A stretch of DNA of 64,000 nucleotides from Primula veris (GCA_963682055.1 OY821745.1:10981501-11045500); one strand, 5' to 3'. Counted from the first letter of the stretch, positions 22,901 to 36,070 are shown. Numbers and translations: made by a program. Notes: generated by a model not told the origin, from the letters alone.

Positions 22901-25900
22901 TCATTTGATTCTTAAGTAAGGAATTTCCTGAGCTTCAGTGATTATTACACCCTTGAGATAATCTGAGAAGTCTTTTAAACAATTCGAAATAATTGGGTCT
23001 TCTTCGCACCCTAAATTCGCCAAGTGATCTGCTCCCTTATTACCTTCTCTTTCTATATGCATAATTTTTAATTCACGAATTCTGAATTGCTGTTTTATTT
23101 GATCCATAAAATACATTAAATCCCAAGGACAATTACTCTTCTCTTGTATAATATTCACCAAATGTAGGCAATCTGATTCAAATAATATATTGGAATCCTC
23201 AACAATTTGAACACCCAATAATAGTGATTTCATCTCAGATTCAAACCCAGAATTACTGTTGATTGAAGTATAAAACCCTAAAAGAAATATACCTTGATCA
23301 TTTCGCATAATACCCCCAATACCACTTTTATTAGTGGTTCTTCTAAAACTCACATCAATATTGATTTTATTATAACCTTTAAGGAGACATAACCATTTTA
23401 CCACTTTCATCTTTTTAATATTATTTACATTAGCAGTAATCCCACATTTGATATCAAAATTAGAAGAAAAACAATTATCCTTTCTGGAGTAGCATGTAAT
23501 CAAATTGTGTACATTCTCACATATCATAGCTCCACTCATTTGTTTATTATTGAATCTACTACTGCATCTAGCTTTTCAAATTTCCCAAACTATGAACACA
23601 GGCATGATTTTGCAAATTTTCCAATATAGCTTAGAGTTAGCAGTACCTGATTGAGACCACCAATAAATAAATTTTTCCCTTGCTTTTTCTGAATTATTAA
23701 TAACACCCATCAATCTATTAAAATAATTCCACACTTCTGTAGCTATAGGCTCATTACTGAATAAGTGATCTAAATCTTCCACATTACATCCACAACATTC
23801 ACATTTAGAAGATAGCATAATTCCCAATTTTTGAATTGCAGGATCCAATGGCAGAGCTTTATTGAAGAATTTCCAGATAAAACAAGATATCTTCACAGGT
23901 ATGATTTTATCCCAACTTAGTTTGCTGATCCAGTTTATAGAATTCTTGTTTCTCATTAACTCCCAAGCTGATTTTATACTGAAATTACCCATTTTATTAA
24001 TCTTTCCAATAGGAGTATCTTTTCTTAGCTTACTTATACTTATACCACTTGAAAACAGATGTCTCAAATTTTGGGGAATAATATTATCAATTTTCTCTCT
24101 ATCCCACTCACCATTAGTGATAACATCTGAAACCATAATCTTATTATCCAAATTAGCATTCTGTAAAGGTCCTTCACCAGTCCAATTATCTTGATTAAGT
24201 GATATATTACCTTCACCTATTAACCAAACAATATGATTTTCAGCCTCCTTTCTCACTTTTAACTTTCTTGACCAAGTATTATCACATTTCCCATTATTAA
24301 CACAATTAGGGTGCTTTCTTCTACAAAATTTAGCTTGTAAAAATTTAGACCACAGGCTATCTTTAGTTCTGAAATTCCACCATAATTTAGCTGCAAATGC
24401 CTTAGATATATCAGTAAAGCTCCTTAATCCTAGACCACCTTCATCCACTGGACAACAAACTTTTTTCCACTTAACCCACTGATGCTTTTTTATTTGATCA
24501 GATGATCCCCACAAAAATTTAGCCAAAATTTGATCAATTTTTTTAATAACCTGTTTAGGAGGATTCATAGCTGATAGAGTATACACTGGAATAGACTGAA
24601 GAACATATCTGATCAAAATAAGTCTTCCACCCATATTTAACCACTGACTTTTCCAATTGCTTAATTTTTTCCTTACTTTCAGGATGAGCTCATGGAACAT
24701 AACACACTTTTTGTGACCAGAATACAGCTTGCAGCCAAGATAAGTAAAAGGAGTCTTCTTCACTTCTATTTGCAACTCTTCATTAATAACTTTCTTTAGT
24801 TCTCTGTCAACACTCTTTGAAACATAAACAAAACTCTTGTCCAAACTAATTTCTTTCTCAGAATCTTCATTATAGCTTTTTAATACTTTTTTAACATTAA
24901 GTATAGACCTTTTATCAGCAGCACTACAGATAATAATGTCATCTGCAAAAGCTAGATGAGTTATAATAGGACCATGTAGACCAACTCTTTTTTCCACTAA
25001 AGCATTTAAATTTCTAGTTAACACTTCTGAACAAATAATGAAAAGACTTGATGAGATAGGGTCACCATGTCTCAGCCCATTAGAAGGAAAAAAATACCCT
25101 GTAGGTACACCATTTACCAGAATAGAAGTCCCATTGCATGATATAATTCTCCATATCCTGTCAATAAATACCTCAGAAAACCCAAACTTCCTTAGAACAC
25201 AGATAAGAAAATGCCATGAGACTTTATCATATGTTTTTTTCATATCAAGCTTAATAGCCAGATTTTTCCCACTATTTTTCTTATTAAGAGTAGCAATAAA
25301 CTCTTGTGCCAATAGTATATTCTCCACTATATCTCTGTTCTGAACAAAACCACTTTGATTAGAAGAAATAATAGAAGGCAAGATAGTAGATAACCTCTTA
25401 GCCACAATTTTAGAGATAACTTTGTTGATAAAAGTACATAGACTAATAGGTCTATATTCTGATAAATTATTAGGGGCTTGATTTTTAGGAATGAGAGCAA
25501 TAACAGTACTACTAATACCTTTAGGGAGTAATTTCTCAGCAAAAAAAGAGACTATTGCAGAGCACACATCTTTACCAATTAGACCCCAATTAGAAGTAAA
25601 AAAGCAACCAGTAAAACCATCCACACCTGGGGCACTGTTCTTATTAAGACCCCACACAGCTTCTTTAATTTCTATTTCATCAGGGAACTTGTTTAACATT
25701 TCATTATCAACATCTGTAATAAGCTTAGAAATAATATCCAGGCTCTTATAGGATCCCTTAACACCTTTATTAGCATCCAATAGGCCTTTAAAATACTCAA
25801 CAGCTTCATTTTGAATATCTAATTTCTCTGTAATAACCTCCCCTGTAGCCTTTTTAATATTATTAATATAGCTTCTAGCTCTTCTTTTTTTCACTATACT

Positions 25901-26977
25901 ATGAAAATACTTGGTATTAGCATCTCCTTCATTGACCCATTTTAGATTGGCTTTTTTACCCCAGAACTCCTCAATTTTTATTCTGTATTTCAAATTAGCT
26001 TCAGCTTTATTTAACACAATTTTATTGCTCATTGTATGGTCATTCACAAAGATACTTTTCATTTTGAGAACATCTTCAGCTTCAATTACTTTCTGGAATA
26101 TATTCCCAAAAGCTTCTTTGTTCCACACAGATAAGGCCTTCTTTGATCTTTTTAAATTATTAACTAGAGAGTATAGAGCATCACCTCTAGAATAAGGCAC
26201 CCAAACTGAAGATATTACCTTGCTGTAATCTTGATGTTTAGTCCAGAATTTCTGAAAAATAAACCTTTTAGGATTATTATCAAACTCAGTTTTACATCTA
26301 ATTAAAAGAGGACTGTGATCTGAAGAGGCTTTGTTTAAATGTTCTAATGAAATATGTTGAAAGAGATCTATACAATTTTGGTTAACTCTTACTTTATCAA
26401 TTCTTTCAAAATTAGCAGCTTCATCACTTCTCTAATTCCACCAAGTAAATCTAGAACCAGAAAACTTCATCTCTTCCATGTTCACATTATTAATACATTC
26501 TATATAATCATTAGCTGCACCCAAGTTTAAATTAAGACCTCCTATCTTATCTTCTTCTTTTGAAACAGTGTTGAAGTCTCCTCCAATAATCCAAGGTTCA
26601 TCAGTACTCTCTTGCTGCAACCAATCCCATAAAGGTACTCTTTCTTCTCTTGTACATTTAGCATACACAGCAGTAAATTTTAATTGCTTCAGTAGAAAAC
26701 TCCCTTTGATAACAAAGTTAATACCTTGCTCCATTTGATTAGACACCTCCACATTAATACCAATATTATAAAACACCCAAATTTTGTTATAGTCTTGAGA
26801 AACAGCATTATCAAACCCAAATTTATACTTATAAAAGTCAATCTTACTACTGCAAGTCATAGGTTCCAAACATATTAATAACACAGGCTTATGTAACTTG
26901 CAAAATAACTTCAGTTTTCTACTAGTGGCATCTTTACCTTCCATTACTCTTACATTCCAAATAAGAGCATTAATCAT
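22901..26977 (-). pseudogene. LINE ORF2: endonuclease, reverse transcriptase, RNase H
   Basis: One continuous frame of 1,358 codons interrupted only by stops at 26432-26434 and 23576-23578. Endonuclease: residues 1-~230, with LIWNVR, GGDFNTV and, after the first stop, SDHSPLL. Reverse transcriptase: residues ~430-800, with LDMKKTYDKVSW and the catalytic AFADDII. A zf-RVT region (CECCGCNVEDLDHLF) follows, then an RNase H domain (residues ~1180-1310: IDVSFRR, FESEMKSL, FESDCLHLV, NKGADHLAN), typical of plant L1 lineages. In the family ORF2 nicks the target and copies the RNA there. The stop at 23576 sits where related proteins commonly have tryptophan (WEI-stop-KARC), so a TGG to TGA change is likely. 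No frameshift was found. Confidence 0.9.
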
Positions 26978-27060
26978 TTATACACTTTTCTTGTCCCTAC
27001 ATTAGAGGATCTCAGAATCATACTCTCTTTTTCAGCTATTTTGAACTCTCTTTTTTTCTG

Positions 27061-28482
27061 TTATCTTTTTGCACTATTAGACATGCAAATTTTCCAGTTT
27101 TCATCTTCAGGTTCTAAAGGTATATTTCTTGGTGATAAATTCAATTCCTCTAGTACATTAGATTCTCTCAAATCATCAAAAACATTGTTTTCTTCAGCTT
27201 CATTTTGATTAATAACACTTCCAATCAACTTATTAACTATAATTTCTGGATGCTCAATATCTTCACTAACTTCATTTGTTTCCACTAATTCTGCAATTGA
27301 AATTAGTTGTCTTTCACTTCCAATTTCTTCCCCATCTTTGTCTTATGCAATATATTCCAATTCTTCAATTATAGTATCAGTAGAATTTCCTTCATTAACC
27401 TCAATAGTGATAATATTATCTACTAGATTGTCATTCCCAGTATTTACTAATGTTGTAACTTGCTGCACATTTTCTACAGGTTTCTCTGCATCATTTACTG
27501 AAGAAGTCTTTTCCACCATTGAAGAAAGCTTTTCCACCACCATACTGTCTTTACCAAAGTTTCTACTAACCCAGTCCTTAGTACTATCTCTTTCTATCCT
27601 TTTATATATACTTTTTTGTGGAACAGTTTTGTTTAACAATGACTTTTTTTGTCCTTCCTTCTGTTGTATTTGCCCTTGTTCTGGGGCCTTTTCATTTATT
27701 TCAATAACTTTATTCCTGCTTTCATTCATTTTTATAAGGCAATGATCTTCTTCATGCCCTTGTTTACTACAATAATAACAGAACTTAGGTACATCTTCAT
27801 ACCTACAGTCTTGCCAGAATCCCTCATCACCCCCATATCCAATACGAACCCTTTCAATTAATTCCCTTTTTAGATCAATTTATACACAAATATGAGCTAA
27901 CCCATGTCTAGACAGCTTAGAAGTAGGTTCATCTACCTTAAGAGGATACCCAAAAGCTGAAGGTATTGAGAAAATACTTGACGTATTATATAGATGAATA
28001 GGCAGTTTAGGTAAAGATATCCACACAGGCGTCAATGAAGTTTCAACATCCGGATCAAAATCATACGTCCATTTAAAAGTGTGCATAGGAAAACCTTTAA
28101 TAAACTAGATTTTTCGTAACCATATTCTTTGAAAATCAACTTCGTGAAAACATCTAATTAGAATATGTTTGTGATCTAAGACTCAAATTTGATAATTAAC
28201 TTGTAGATCAAGAGTATGAAACACCTTTTTAATATCTTCAATCGGTGGCTTACCATGCGAAAATTTACCTACTATTGTATATTTAAACGGTTCCAATAAC
28301 TGGTAAATTTCATCCTTTGAAAACTGAATCATTGGTTCTCCTCGATAGAATCCGATTTCTTTCAAATCAATTTTAGGTTTAGCGACTTGTTTCTTTAGAA
28401 TAGCAACGAAAGACTTTACCGGAGAATCCGGTTTGATAAGCTGAGCGTTGGTATCATCAAAGATCTTATCTCGATCTACCAT
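27061..28482 (-). pseudogene. LINE ORF1: RNA-binding, CCHC knuckle
   Basis: One frame of 473 codons beginning MVDRDKIFDD, with in-frame stops at 28183-28185, 28105-28107, 27880-27882 and 27343-27345 and no frameshift. It contains a DUF4283-like domain (KWTYDFDPDVETSLTPVWI...KVDEPTSK, split here) and a zinc knuckle CYYCSKQGHEEDHC at about 27740-27785. ORF1 proteins of this type bind the element RNA. ORF2 starts 83 bp downstream. The region upstream (28483-28593) is a pyrimidine-rich 5' UTR. Confidence 0.85.
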
Positions 28483-28593
28483 ATTTGCGACGGCTAGGGT
28501 TTTTCACCCTAGTCGTCTCTCTCTTTCTCTCTCTAGTAGTTCCAAAACCTAATTAGTTTATTCTCTAATGGAATGTTACTAAATTTTCTGAAG

Positions 28594-29560
28594 CTAAATG
28601 ACACTTTAGATTAGTAAAGGATACATTAATAAACGTTATCAATTCTTTCACAAAAAGCTTCTATAGCACTTTTTTATTCCATCAAATATATTTTAATCTA
28701 GTATAATGTTAATATTTTACCCACTCACTATATCATCTTATTTTGATACAGTATTGAAGTCTTCCCCAATTTACCAAGGATCACTTGTGTTAGAATTATT
28801 CAAGAAATTCCACAAAGGTTCTCTCTTACTTGGTACTTTTTGCATAGATAGCTGAGATAACAATAGGCTTCTTCAGAATGTTCCCTTTTATTTCAAAGTT
28901 TATATATGCATTGATGCATTTGACTAAAATTATATAACACCCAAATTGTCTAGTTGCGTTATTTCTATTAACTTTTCACTAGCTTGGTTCGAGCTTCATT
29001 TTTCTCAAAACTAATCAAATATCAATGCTGCTGAAGATTTTGAATATTTGCTTCCCTTTTTACCAAATTTACTTAACACACACCTAGGCCTTATACTACC
29101 CCATTTCTCTGTGTACATATTATTTTTCTGGTAAGATTGAGAGGCTTTATAAATGTGAAATCTGGTCATTTTGGTTGCATGCTTCTTTCCTTCGTCATTC
29201 ATTTCTTACTCTTACTCTGGAGCACTTTTAGTCTGAACTGATATTGCCTTTGTTTTATTATCTTGTTCTTTAAAGTTGCAGTTAGATACTTCATGTAGCA
29301 GTAAAAATGAATTGGGGTTGTCTTCATAATGGTAATAATGCTAAAATCCCCTTTCTTCACCATAGCCAATATGTACGCTTTGTACTCTACTTCTTGTGTT
29401 AGGTCAATCTCTACACGTATACGTGTTGAACCCGGCCTAGATAGTTTAGCAGTAGGTTCATCTAGTTTTAACAGCTTCCCAAATACTTTAACAATTTAAA
29501 AAATGCTAGCATTTATGTGTATATAAACTGGCATTTTGGTAGAGTGGTGAAAGTGATGCG
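28594..29560 (-). pseudogene. Old L1 LINE remnant, unit 2
   Basis: Continuation of the remnant begun at 22586, split by the nested LINE. It is nearly identical to 14000-14970 in unit 1. The 63-codon minus frame at 29011-29202 differs by one residue from its unit 1 counterpart and has no independent support as a gene. Confidence 0.6.
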
Positions 29561-30430
29561 TGTTGAGTTGGAGTTTAGAGTTATTTGTTAGAGAATTTTG
29601 AATTTTGGAAGAAAGGTTTGAAGATTTAGATATCAGTAATAAAGTTTGAGTTTTAAAAAAATCATGTATATTTGTGTTCTCACTACCTTTCGTTCCTTAA
29701 CTACAGAACCTCCTTATATGGCATATCTTGTTAAATAGTTTGATAAATTTCATTTTGTAGATAACAACCTTATGACTATTTTCTGTACCAGTAGGAGAAC
29801 CCTACATATGAAGCACGTGAAAAAGTAAATTGAATTAACCATATATAAGATCCGAGAAACTTTATAATGAATTGAAATGATAATATTGGAGTGAAGAAGT
29901 GCGTACTTCATTAATGTATTTTACTAATAAAAAATTTATAATACTAATTAGTTTGATTAGATCAGAATTAGCATTAATCAAAACCCAAACTTTGCATGCA
30001 TTCCTCTATTCTACTAGATTAACACGCCGTACAGGCTCAATGCAGATAAGAAAAAGAGCTTATGTTCATCCCACACAATTGCCCTATAGTTATTTCATGT
30101 TCCATATTTATCCATTACTAAGTTTATCAACCATCTAGTAAGTATTTTATATCTTCACAGTAACTAAATATAAAATAGTACGTAGAAAACATAAGCAGCA
30201 ACCCACTTGGATCGAAAGATACCAAAATTGGTGAAATCTTATCGAGAGGAATTAGTTCAATGATTCTTATCCCTTTTTTTATTTTAAGCCTTTTTTTGAA
30301 CTTCTATTTTTAGCCAGTTTATCCTCTATATCTATCTCCGTTGTGAGATTAAATTTCCCATCCTTCTCTATTTCTCCCCTCTCCTTCCACTCTCCCTCTC
30401 TATCTCGGTCTCTCTTTCCCTGTCTAAGCA
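29561..30430 (+). promoter_or_regulatory. Upstream region of transporter copy 2
   Basis: Nearly identical to 14971-15838, including the non-canonical TATATCTA in place of the TATA box of copy 3 (about 30326-30333) and the pyrimidine-rich leader before the start codon. No separate gene is seen. Confidence 0.5.
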
Positions 30431-32385
30431 ATGGCCGGTGAGGGGAATGGAGCTTTCGGAAGAGCGATTGATCCTCCGATGAGACCAAAAAAGAACAAGT
30501 TTGCATTTGCATGCGCTATCTTAGCATCTATGAATTCTATCATATTGGGTTATGGTGAGTTGGTGGACCGTTTATGCTAAGAATTCAATTTCATGTTATG
30601 AGTATAAATTGTAAAAACAAATTCACTGCTATTTTAAATCATTAAAAATTATTTTTTTGCTAATCTAGTGTGTCACATACGAATGTGGCAACCTATATAA
30701 GTTGCGTTCTTTATATAAGTTCAAAGATAGCAAATATAAGATTGAAGAAAACTAATTTTTAACCTGAATTAACAATCTTAATTTCAACGTCAAATAAATC
30801 ATGTTCTGTGTAACCTCAACTATATATCTATTGGAACTCATCATAATCTATTATCTTATGCAGACATTGGGGTAATGAGTGGTGCGGGGATCTTCATCAA
30901 AGACGACCTGAAGCTTAACGATGTCCAGCTCGAGATCCTTATGGGAATCTTGAATATCTATTCCCTCCTCGGCTCTGCCGCAGCTGGAAGGACATCTGAT
31001 TGGATTGGTCGTCGTTACACTATTGTCCTTGCCGCAGTGTTTTTCTTCTTTGGTTCCCTTTTTATGGGCTTTGCACCAACCTATGCGTGGCTCATGGCTG
31101 GCCGCTTTGTAGCTGGAATTGGTGTTGGATATGCCCTCATGATTGCCCCTGTCTACACCGCTGAAGTGTCTCCGGCTTCTTCCCGCGGGTTCCTCACTTC
31201 CTTCCCGGAGGTCTTCATCAATATTGGTAAGTTTCTCATTGAGCAAGAAATATTTTACAATATTCTGCTTTTTTGTTAGTCTTTCCTGAAACATTTTTTT
31301 CCATTGTGTCAAATAAAGGTATCTTGTTTGGATATGTATCAAACGTTGCCTTCTCTGGTCTACCTGAGCATTTGGGATGGCGAATCATGCTCGGAATAGG
31401 AGCAATTCCGTCAGTCTTACTAGCTATCGGAGTCCTTGCTATGCCAGAGTCACCACGCTGGTTAGTCCTACAAGGCCGTCTAGGCGATGCCAAGAAAGTC
31501 CTCTTCAAGACCTCAGAATCTAAAGAGGAAGCCCTTGAAAGGCTTGCAGATATCAAAGGCGCGGCAGGCATCTCGCTAGATTGCGATGATGAGGTTTGCG
31601 AAGTACCCAAGCACAGCCACGGTGAGGGCGTATGGAGAGAGCTTCTCATTTCCCCAACTCCCGTTGTCCTCCACATTGTCATCGCTGGAATCGGTATCCA
31701 TTTCTTCCAGCAGATTTCTGGAATAGATGCTGTTGTCCTATACAGCCCCAAGATATTCGAGAAGGCGGGAATAACAAGCAAAACACACAAGCTCCTCGCT
31801 ACCGTGGCTGTTGGCATCATCAAGACCCTCTTCATACTTATTGCCACCTTTTTCTTGGACCGTTTTGGACGCAGGCCACTTCTGCTAACTAGTCTTGGGG
31901 GTATGGTGATCTCTCTATTTACCCTCTCCACATGTTTGACAGTCATCGAGCATTCGCATACAAAAGTGGCTTGGGCAGTGGTCATGGCGGTCGTGTCAGT
32001 TATGGCCTATGTCGCTACATTCTCCATTGGTATGGGACCAATTGTGTGGGTCTACGGCTCAGAGATTTTTCCTCTAAGATTGCGTTCCCAGGGTATGGGC
32101 ATCGGTGTTGCCGTCAATCGTGTGATGAGCGGTACCGTATCCATGACATTTTTGTCTCTATCTAATTCAATAACCATAGGTGGGGCTTTCTATCTTTACA
32201 TGGGATTTGCCATCATTGCATGGCTATTTTGTTACACATTGCTCCCAGAAACACGAAACAGAACTCTTGAAGATCTCGGACAATTGTTTGGAACGTTCTT
32301 TAACTGGAGAACGACTGCAAAAGAAATTGAGGCTAAGGAAAGGGAGGCAATTAACGGTCACGGCAGTGGTGATTTCCGGCATTAA
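30431..32385 (+). CDS. Polyol/monosaccharide transporter, copy 2 (3 exons)
   Basis: Near-identical duplicate of copy 1, also 517 residues. Exons: 30431-30554, 30864-31226 and 31319-32385, with the same phase 1 junctions. All MFS sugar-transporter signatures are kept (DWIGRR, PESPRWL, QQISGIDAVVLYSP, DRFGRRPLL, PETRNRTLE). It carries K in HSHTKVAWAV, the state shared with copy 3, so the N in copy 1 is probably the derived change. The intron 2 donor is the normal GTAAGT, but the acceptor is the same AAAG as in copy 1. The 3' flank is interrupted 755 bp after the stop codon by the Tat retrotransposon, and a LINE lies 1.8 kb upstream, so expression may be affected. No break is seen in the reading frame. 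Confidence 0.9.
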
Positions 32386-33134
32386 GGCTGTGAAATATGA
32401 CTTGACAATTTATTATGTAGCAACTCATGTATGTTAATTGCATGGACGAAGAAACGAAAAGCAAACGGGTTGGGTTATGGTTAGGGACTCTTTATACTGA
32501 GTCACTTCGAGGGTTTATGTCATAACTGATTCAAGTATGGGTTATTGACTATCAAAATTTTAAGAAAGGGGTTGAGAAAATGAGTGTATATTTACAGCGA
32601 GCATGGGAAGTCAAATGTAATCAATGTATTACCAAAGAAGGAAAGTATTTTGATATATATTGAAATTTTAGAGGGTCACTTTCCTCCTTATTTGTATAAA
32701 ATGTATGTTCAAGCTTAATTGCTTTCCTACTCTTTAATTTTTGATATCTTGATTTGGGTCAACAAAACTTATGTTCTTTGTAATGTGTGAGAAACCGCTT
32801 CATACATGATAAATCCTCTTCGGTAAACGTGCCGCACTCTATATACGTATTCATTGGAGTCCTCCCCGAGGACCTAATAATTTGGCAATCATCTATTTTG
32901 ACAACATCAATAACTACTTTACACATTGTCTATAATATGAAGTATATTACCATGAGCTCTTTAGGTGTCCCTAGGATATGTTTTCAGATACCGCTATCCT
33001 TTTTTTTTTTAATCAGTAAGTCCCATTTCATTTATAGGAAGGGACCTAACCCAGAAATTACATCATCCACTTGCTTTACACTTTCAACAAAATTAGCAAG
33101 GATTCACAAGCTGCAGAGATTACACCTGCATTTA
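32386..33134 (+). other. 3' flank of transporter copy 2
   Basis: Nearly identical to 17795-18536. It contains the probable 3' UTR and, from about 33001, the retroposon-like tail with its T run. It is cut at 33134/33140 by the Tat element and resumes at 44145. Confidence 0.5.
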
Positions 33135-33139
33135 CAAAA
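33135..33139. repeat. Tat target-site duplication, left
   Basis: CAAAA here and at 44145-44149 flank the two LTRs. The uninterrupted site TTTACAAAATACTAG is present in unit 1 at about 18541. Confidence 0.92.
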
Positions 33140-33825
33140 TGGCGAGGGAATGTCAGCATCCCCTCGTCCGGGGCAATAACGCCCCCAAAGCGGGCCGTCC
33201 GGGCCTCATCAACCCTGAATGATGCGACGCCCCGGATTGGGAGGGCCGAGCCGTGCAGAGGCCGGCCCGGAGAAGCGTGTCGAGTACGCTTCCCCAATTA
33301 ATGCTGCTGCTCCCTTGGGGGACCCTCCTAACGTTTCACCGACGTGGCTCAATCACAGGACACCTCCTGTGGGCCCCGGGAAAGGACAGTACCCTTGTCA
33401 GAGTCATAAATGACTCTGACGCCGTTGGATCAACATCTTACAGTACAGTGATCCAAGGGTTAATACACCTCTGAACCTCACTATAAATACCCCCCCTAAT
33501 CCTACTTAGGAGGGGACGCACAAATAGAGGGAGGAGAGATAAAGCTTAAACAAACCGGACCCCATGAACACTGACTGTACCACTCGATACACCGACCCGT
33601 AACCGGCCCGGTCTCTCACCCTTCATTATATTCCTACTTTCAGTTAACATCGATACTGACTTGATCGTTGGAGAGGGAAAACCCGGCAACAACCCCGGGC
33701 CCCTGTTCGTTCCTTGTGCAGGCACGTAGACCACCTGACCGCCGGAGCATACCTGACCACCCCGGAAGATCGGAGCCAACGCGAAAGAGATTAAGTCGAG
33801 CTTGGGAAGAAAATCAAGCTCGCCA
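33140..33825 (+). repeat. Tat 5' LTR
   Basis: 686 bp, TG...CA ends. The TATA box TATAAATA at 33482-33489 precedes the probable transcription start by about 30 bp. Confidence 0.95.
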
Positions 33826-33826
33826 A

Positions 33827-33844
33827 TTGGCGCCGTCTGTGGGA
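33827..33844 (+). promoter_or_regulatory. Tat primer-binding site
   Basis: TTGGCGCCGTCTGTGGGA directly follows the 5' LTR, the position used by the tRNA primer. This sequence type is common in Tat elements; I do not assign the tRNA species with certainty. Confidence 0.8.
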
Positions 33845-33888
33845 AACTGCAAACGCGTTAGCTTCGACCCCCCGTCCTTAAAAGAAAC

Positions 33889-36051
33889 ATGTCTGGCAAT
33901 AACCGATTTGACACTCCATCGTCTCGACCCCCCCCCCACGTTCTTGGGATGCCAAGAACGCTTTCTTTTGATGAGACCCCTAGGACCGCATCTACCAGGG
34001 AGCCCGGTCCCCTGACCGCAACAGCTCCCGCACCCCGATCGCGGGCCGAGCTGACAGAGATGATGATCGATATTCACCAAAAAGAGCTCGTCGCTCTTGC
34101 GGCCCAGAAAGCCTTGATAGCCTCGCTGATGGAGCCGGAACTGGAGCCCGTTCAAGGCGCGAGCCAAGACAAATCGGTTCCAGTCTCCGTTAAAAGCGTG
34201 ATGTCCAGGTTGGGACCCCTTCGACGACCCCCCCTAGAGACTCCCAGGGAGCCGGCTAGGGGTGCGGAGTCGGAGCATTCCCAAGAAGGAAATTCTCGCC
34301 GCGATAACGAGCGGAGTATACATTCTTGGCTCCGTTGGCAGGATGGTAGTCGTGACTCACGGCCGGAATCTAGTCACGACCGAGGAGATAAGCCACCTCG
34401 GACACGGAGACGTGGCCGACGAGGACGGCACGATGCAGCTGGTGAGGCAGCGTTGAAAATCGTGGCCTCTACCCGCAGCACCCCGTTCTCGGACGAGATT
34501 GAATACAGTGTTCCCCCCCGGAACTTTATCGCCCCTATCCTCCAGACCTTCAACGCGGACTCTGATCCAGAGGCTCATCTCCGACACTACCGATATCAGA
34601 TGAACCATTGGTCACACCTTGACCAATTAATGTGCAGGTGCTTTCCCGCCAGCCTGGGAAGGCTCGCTAGTAAGTGGTTCCAGTCCCTGCCCGTCAATTC
34701 TATCCACTGTTGGGACGACCTAGCTTATGACTTCGCACACCGGTTCATAAACTTGAAAGAGAGAGCTGCCCAACCGGAGCAACTCTATCAAGTGAGGGTC
34801 CAATCTAAAGAGACCCTCGAGAATTATGATAGTCGGTTTTGGCTGAAGCATGCCGAATGCGCAGACTGTCCCGACTCTACCGCCATAGCTGCCTTTAGGC
34901 AAAACATGGTAGTCGGGAGCAGGATCCGAAACGAGATGATCGCGACCCCCCCCAACTCTGTTCCTCAACTGAGGTCCCTCATAAAACAGCATATCGACAT
35001 TGAGAAGGACATGAGGTCAGCCGGGGCAACACGTTCCGTAGCCCTTATCGATCAGCCAAGGGATCGGTTCGTCGCAACGAGCCCTCGAAGAAACCGGCCC
35101 ATGGCGGAAAGGATGGAGCGGCCACGAACGGGAAGAAACCCACAACCGGCCCCTAAAAGAAGAAAAGAGGACCCCCGACCGGGGCATCAAACCCCTGTCG
35201 CCTCGGGGTCTGGCGCTGCCTATTCCACCACCTTTCGCCTACCTCTCGTCGACCTTCTTAACAAGATTGAGAACGAACCTTTCTTCTCTTGGCCTCTCCC
35301 ACTACGCAACGAGCCGGCCCCAGGGCCTAACGACAAAATCTGCGAATACCACAGGGGTCGCGGCCATCACACCAACGAGTGCCATGGCCTGAGGGCCAGG
35401 CTCGAGGGATGGGTCCGGGATGGCCTGATGGATAAATATGTCAAATCACGGAGGGAGTCCGATCGAGATGGAGAAGGGGTTGAAGAGAGGCAGCGGGACC
35501 TCCCCCCACCGGTGATGATCTGTCACGTCATTCACTCTGGGCCCAAAAGGTCAATCCAGAATGGGGCTGAAAGAACCTCAGCACGGGAAGCATTGATGAA
35601 GCAGTACGTCTGCCTCGCAGAAAGCTCAAGCCCTCGGAAAAAGTTTAAGCGCAATTCCAAGCCGGATGTAAGCTTCACTGACTTCGACCTGGTGGGGGTG
35701 GACGTGCCCCACACTGATGCCCTCGTTATCTCGGCACAGATAGGCCTATGCGCAGTAGGACGGATCCTCGTTGATCAAGGAGCGTCGGTCAATATACTCT
35801 TTGAAGACCTCTTTCGAAAGATGGGACTCAAGGAGGAACAGTTGGAAACCGACGTCCCTCCCCTGTACGGATTCAACTCAGAGGCGGTCCGGCCCAAAGG
35901 AAACATAACCTTGCCTGTGAAGACTGGTACGAAAGTTATGGGCGTGGAGTTCACGGTGGTGAACGTCCCCTCTGTTTACAACGTGATATTGGGGCGCCCC
36001 GTGGCTCCATGGAGTAGATGGAATCTCCTCCACCTTACACCAAAAGGTTAA
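33889..36051 (+). pseudogene. Tat gag-protease ORF (frameshifted at 3' end)
   Basis: 720 codons. The N-terminal ~200 residues are charged and low-complexity. A retrotransposon gag domain spans about residues 210-380 (SDPEAHLRHY, WDDLAYDFAHRF). A variant zinc knuckle CEYHRGRGHHTNEC lies at about 485-498, and the aspartic protease motif LVDQGASVNILF at about 625-637. The frame leaves the coding phase at about 36001, where one extra G lies in the CCCC-GTGGCTCC stretch. Without it the reading frame would run straight into the pol ORF. The start ATG is 63 bp after the LTR. Gag packages the RNA; protease matures the polyprotein. Confidence 0.9.
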
Positions 36052-36070
36052 GTATCCAACTGATTCTGGT

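Larger units (their letters stand above)
22648..28593 (-). mobile_element. Full-length L1-type LINE (nested in unit 2)
   Basis: A 5.95-kb non-LTR retrotransposon on the minus strand. Its 5' end is at 28593, ORF1 at 28482-27061, ORF2 at 26977-22901, a 3' UTR of about 250 bp, and a poly(A) tail seen as a T run ending at 22654. A 14-bp target duplication flanks it. The insertion site lies in an older LINE remnant of the same broad type, splitting it in unit 2 only. Confidence 0.9.

Noticed and set aside
23862..27861. Hydrophobic plus-strand ORFs (70-135 codons) across the LINE
   Set aside because: Shadows of LINE ORF1 and ORF2 on the minus strand, with low-complexity Ile/Leu/Ser translation.
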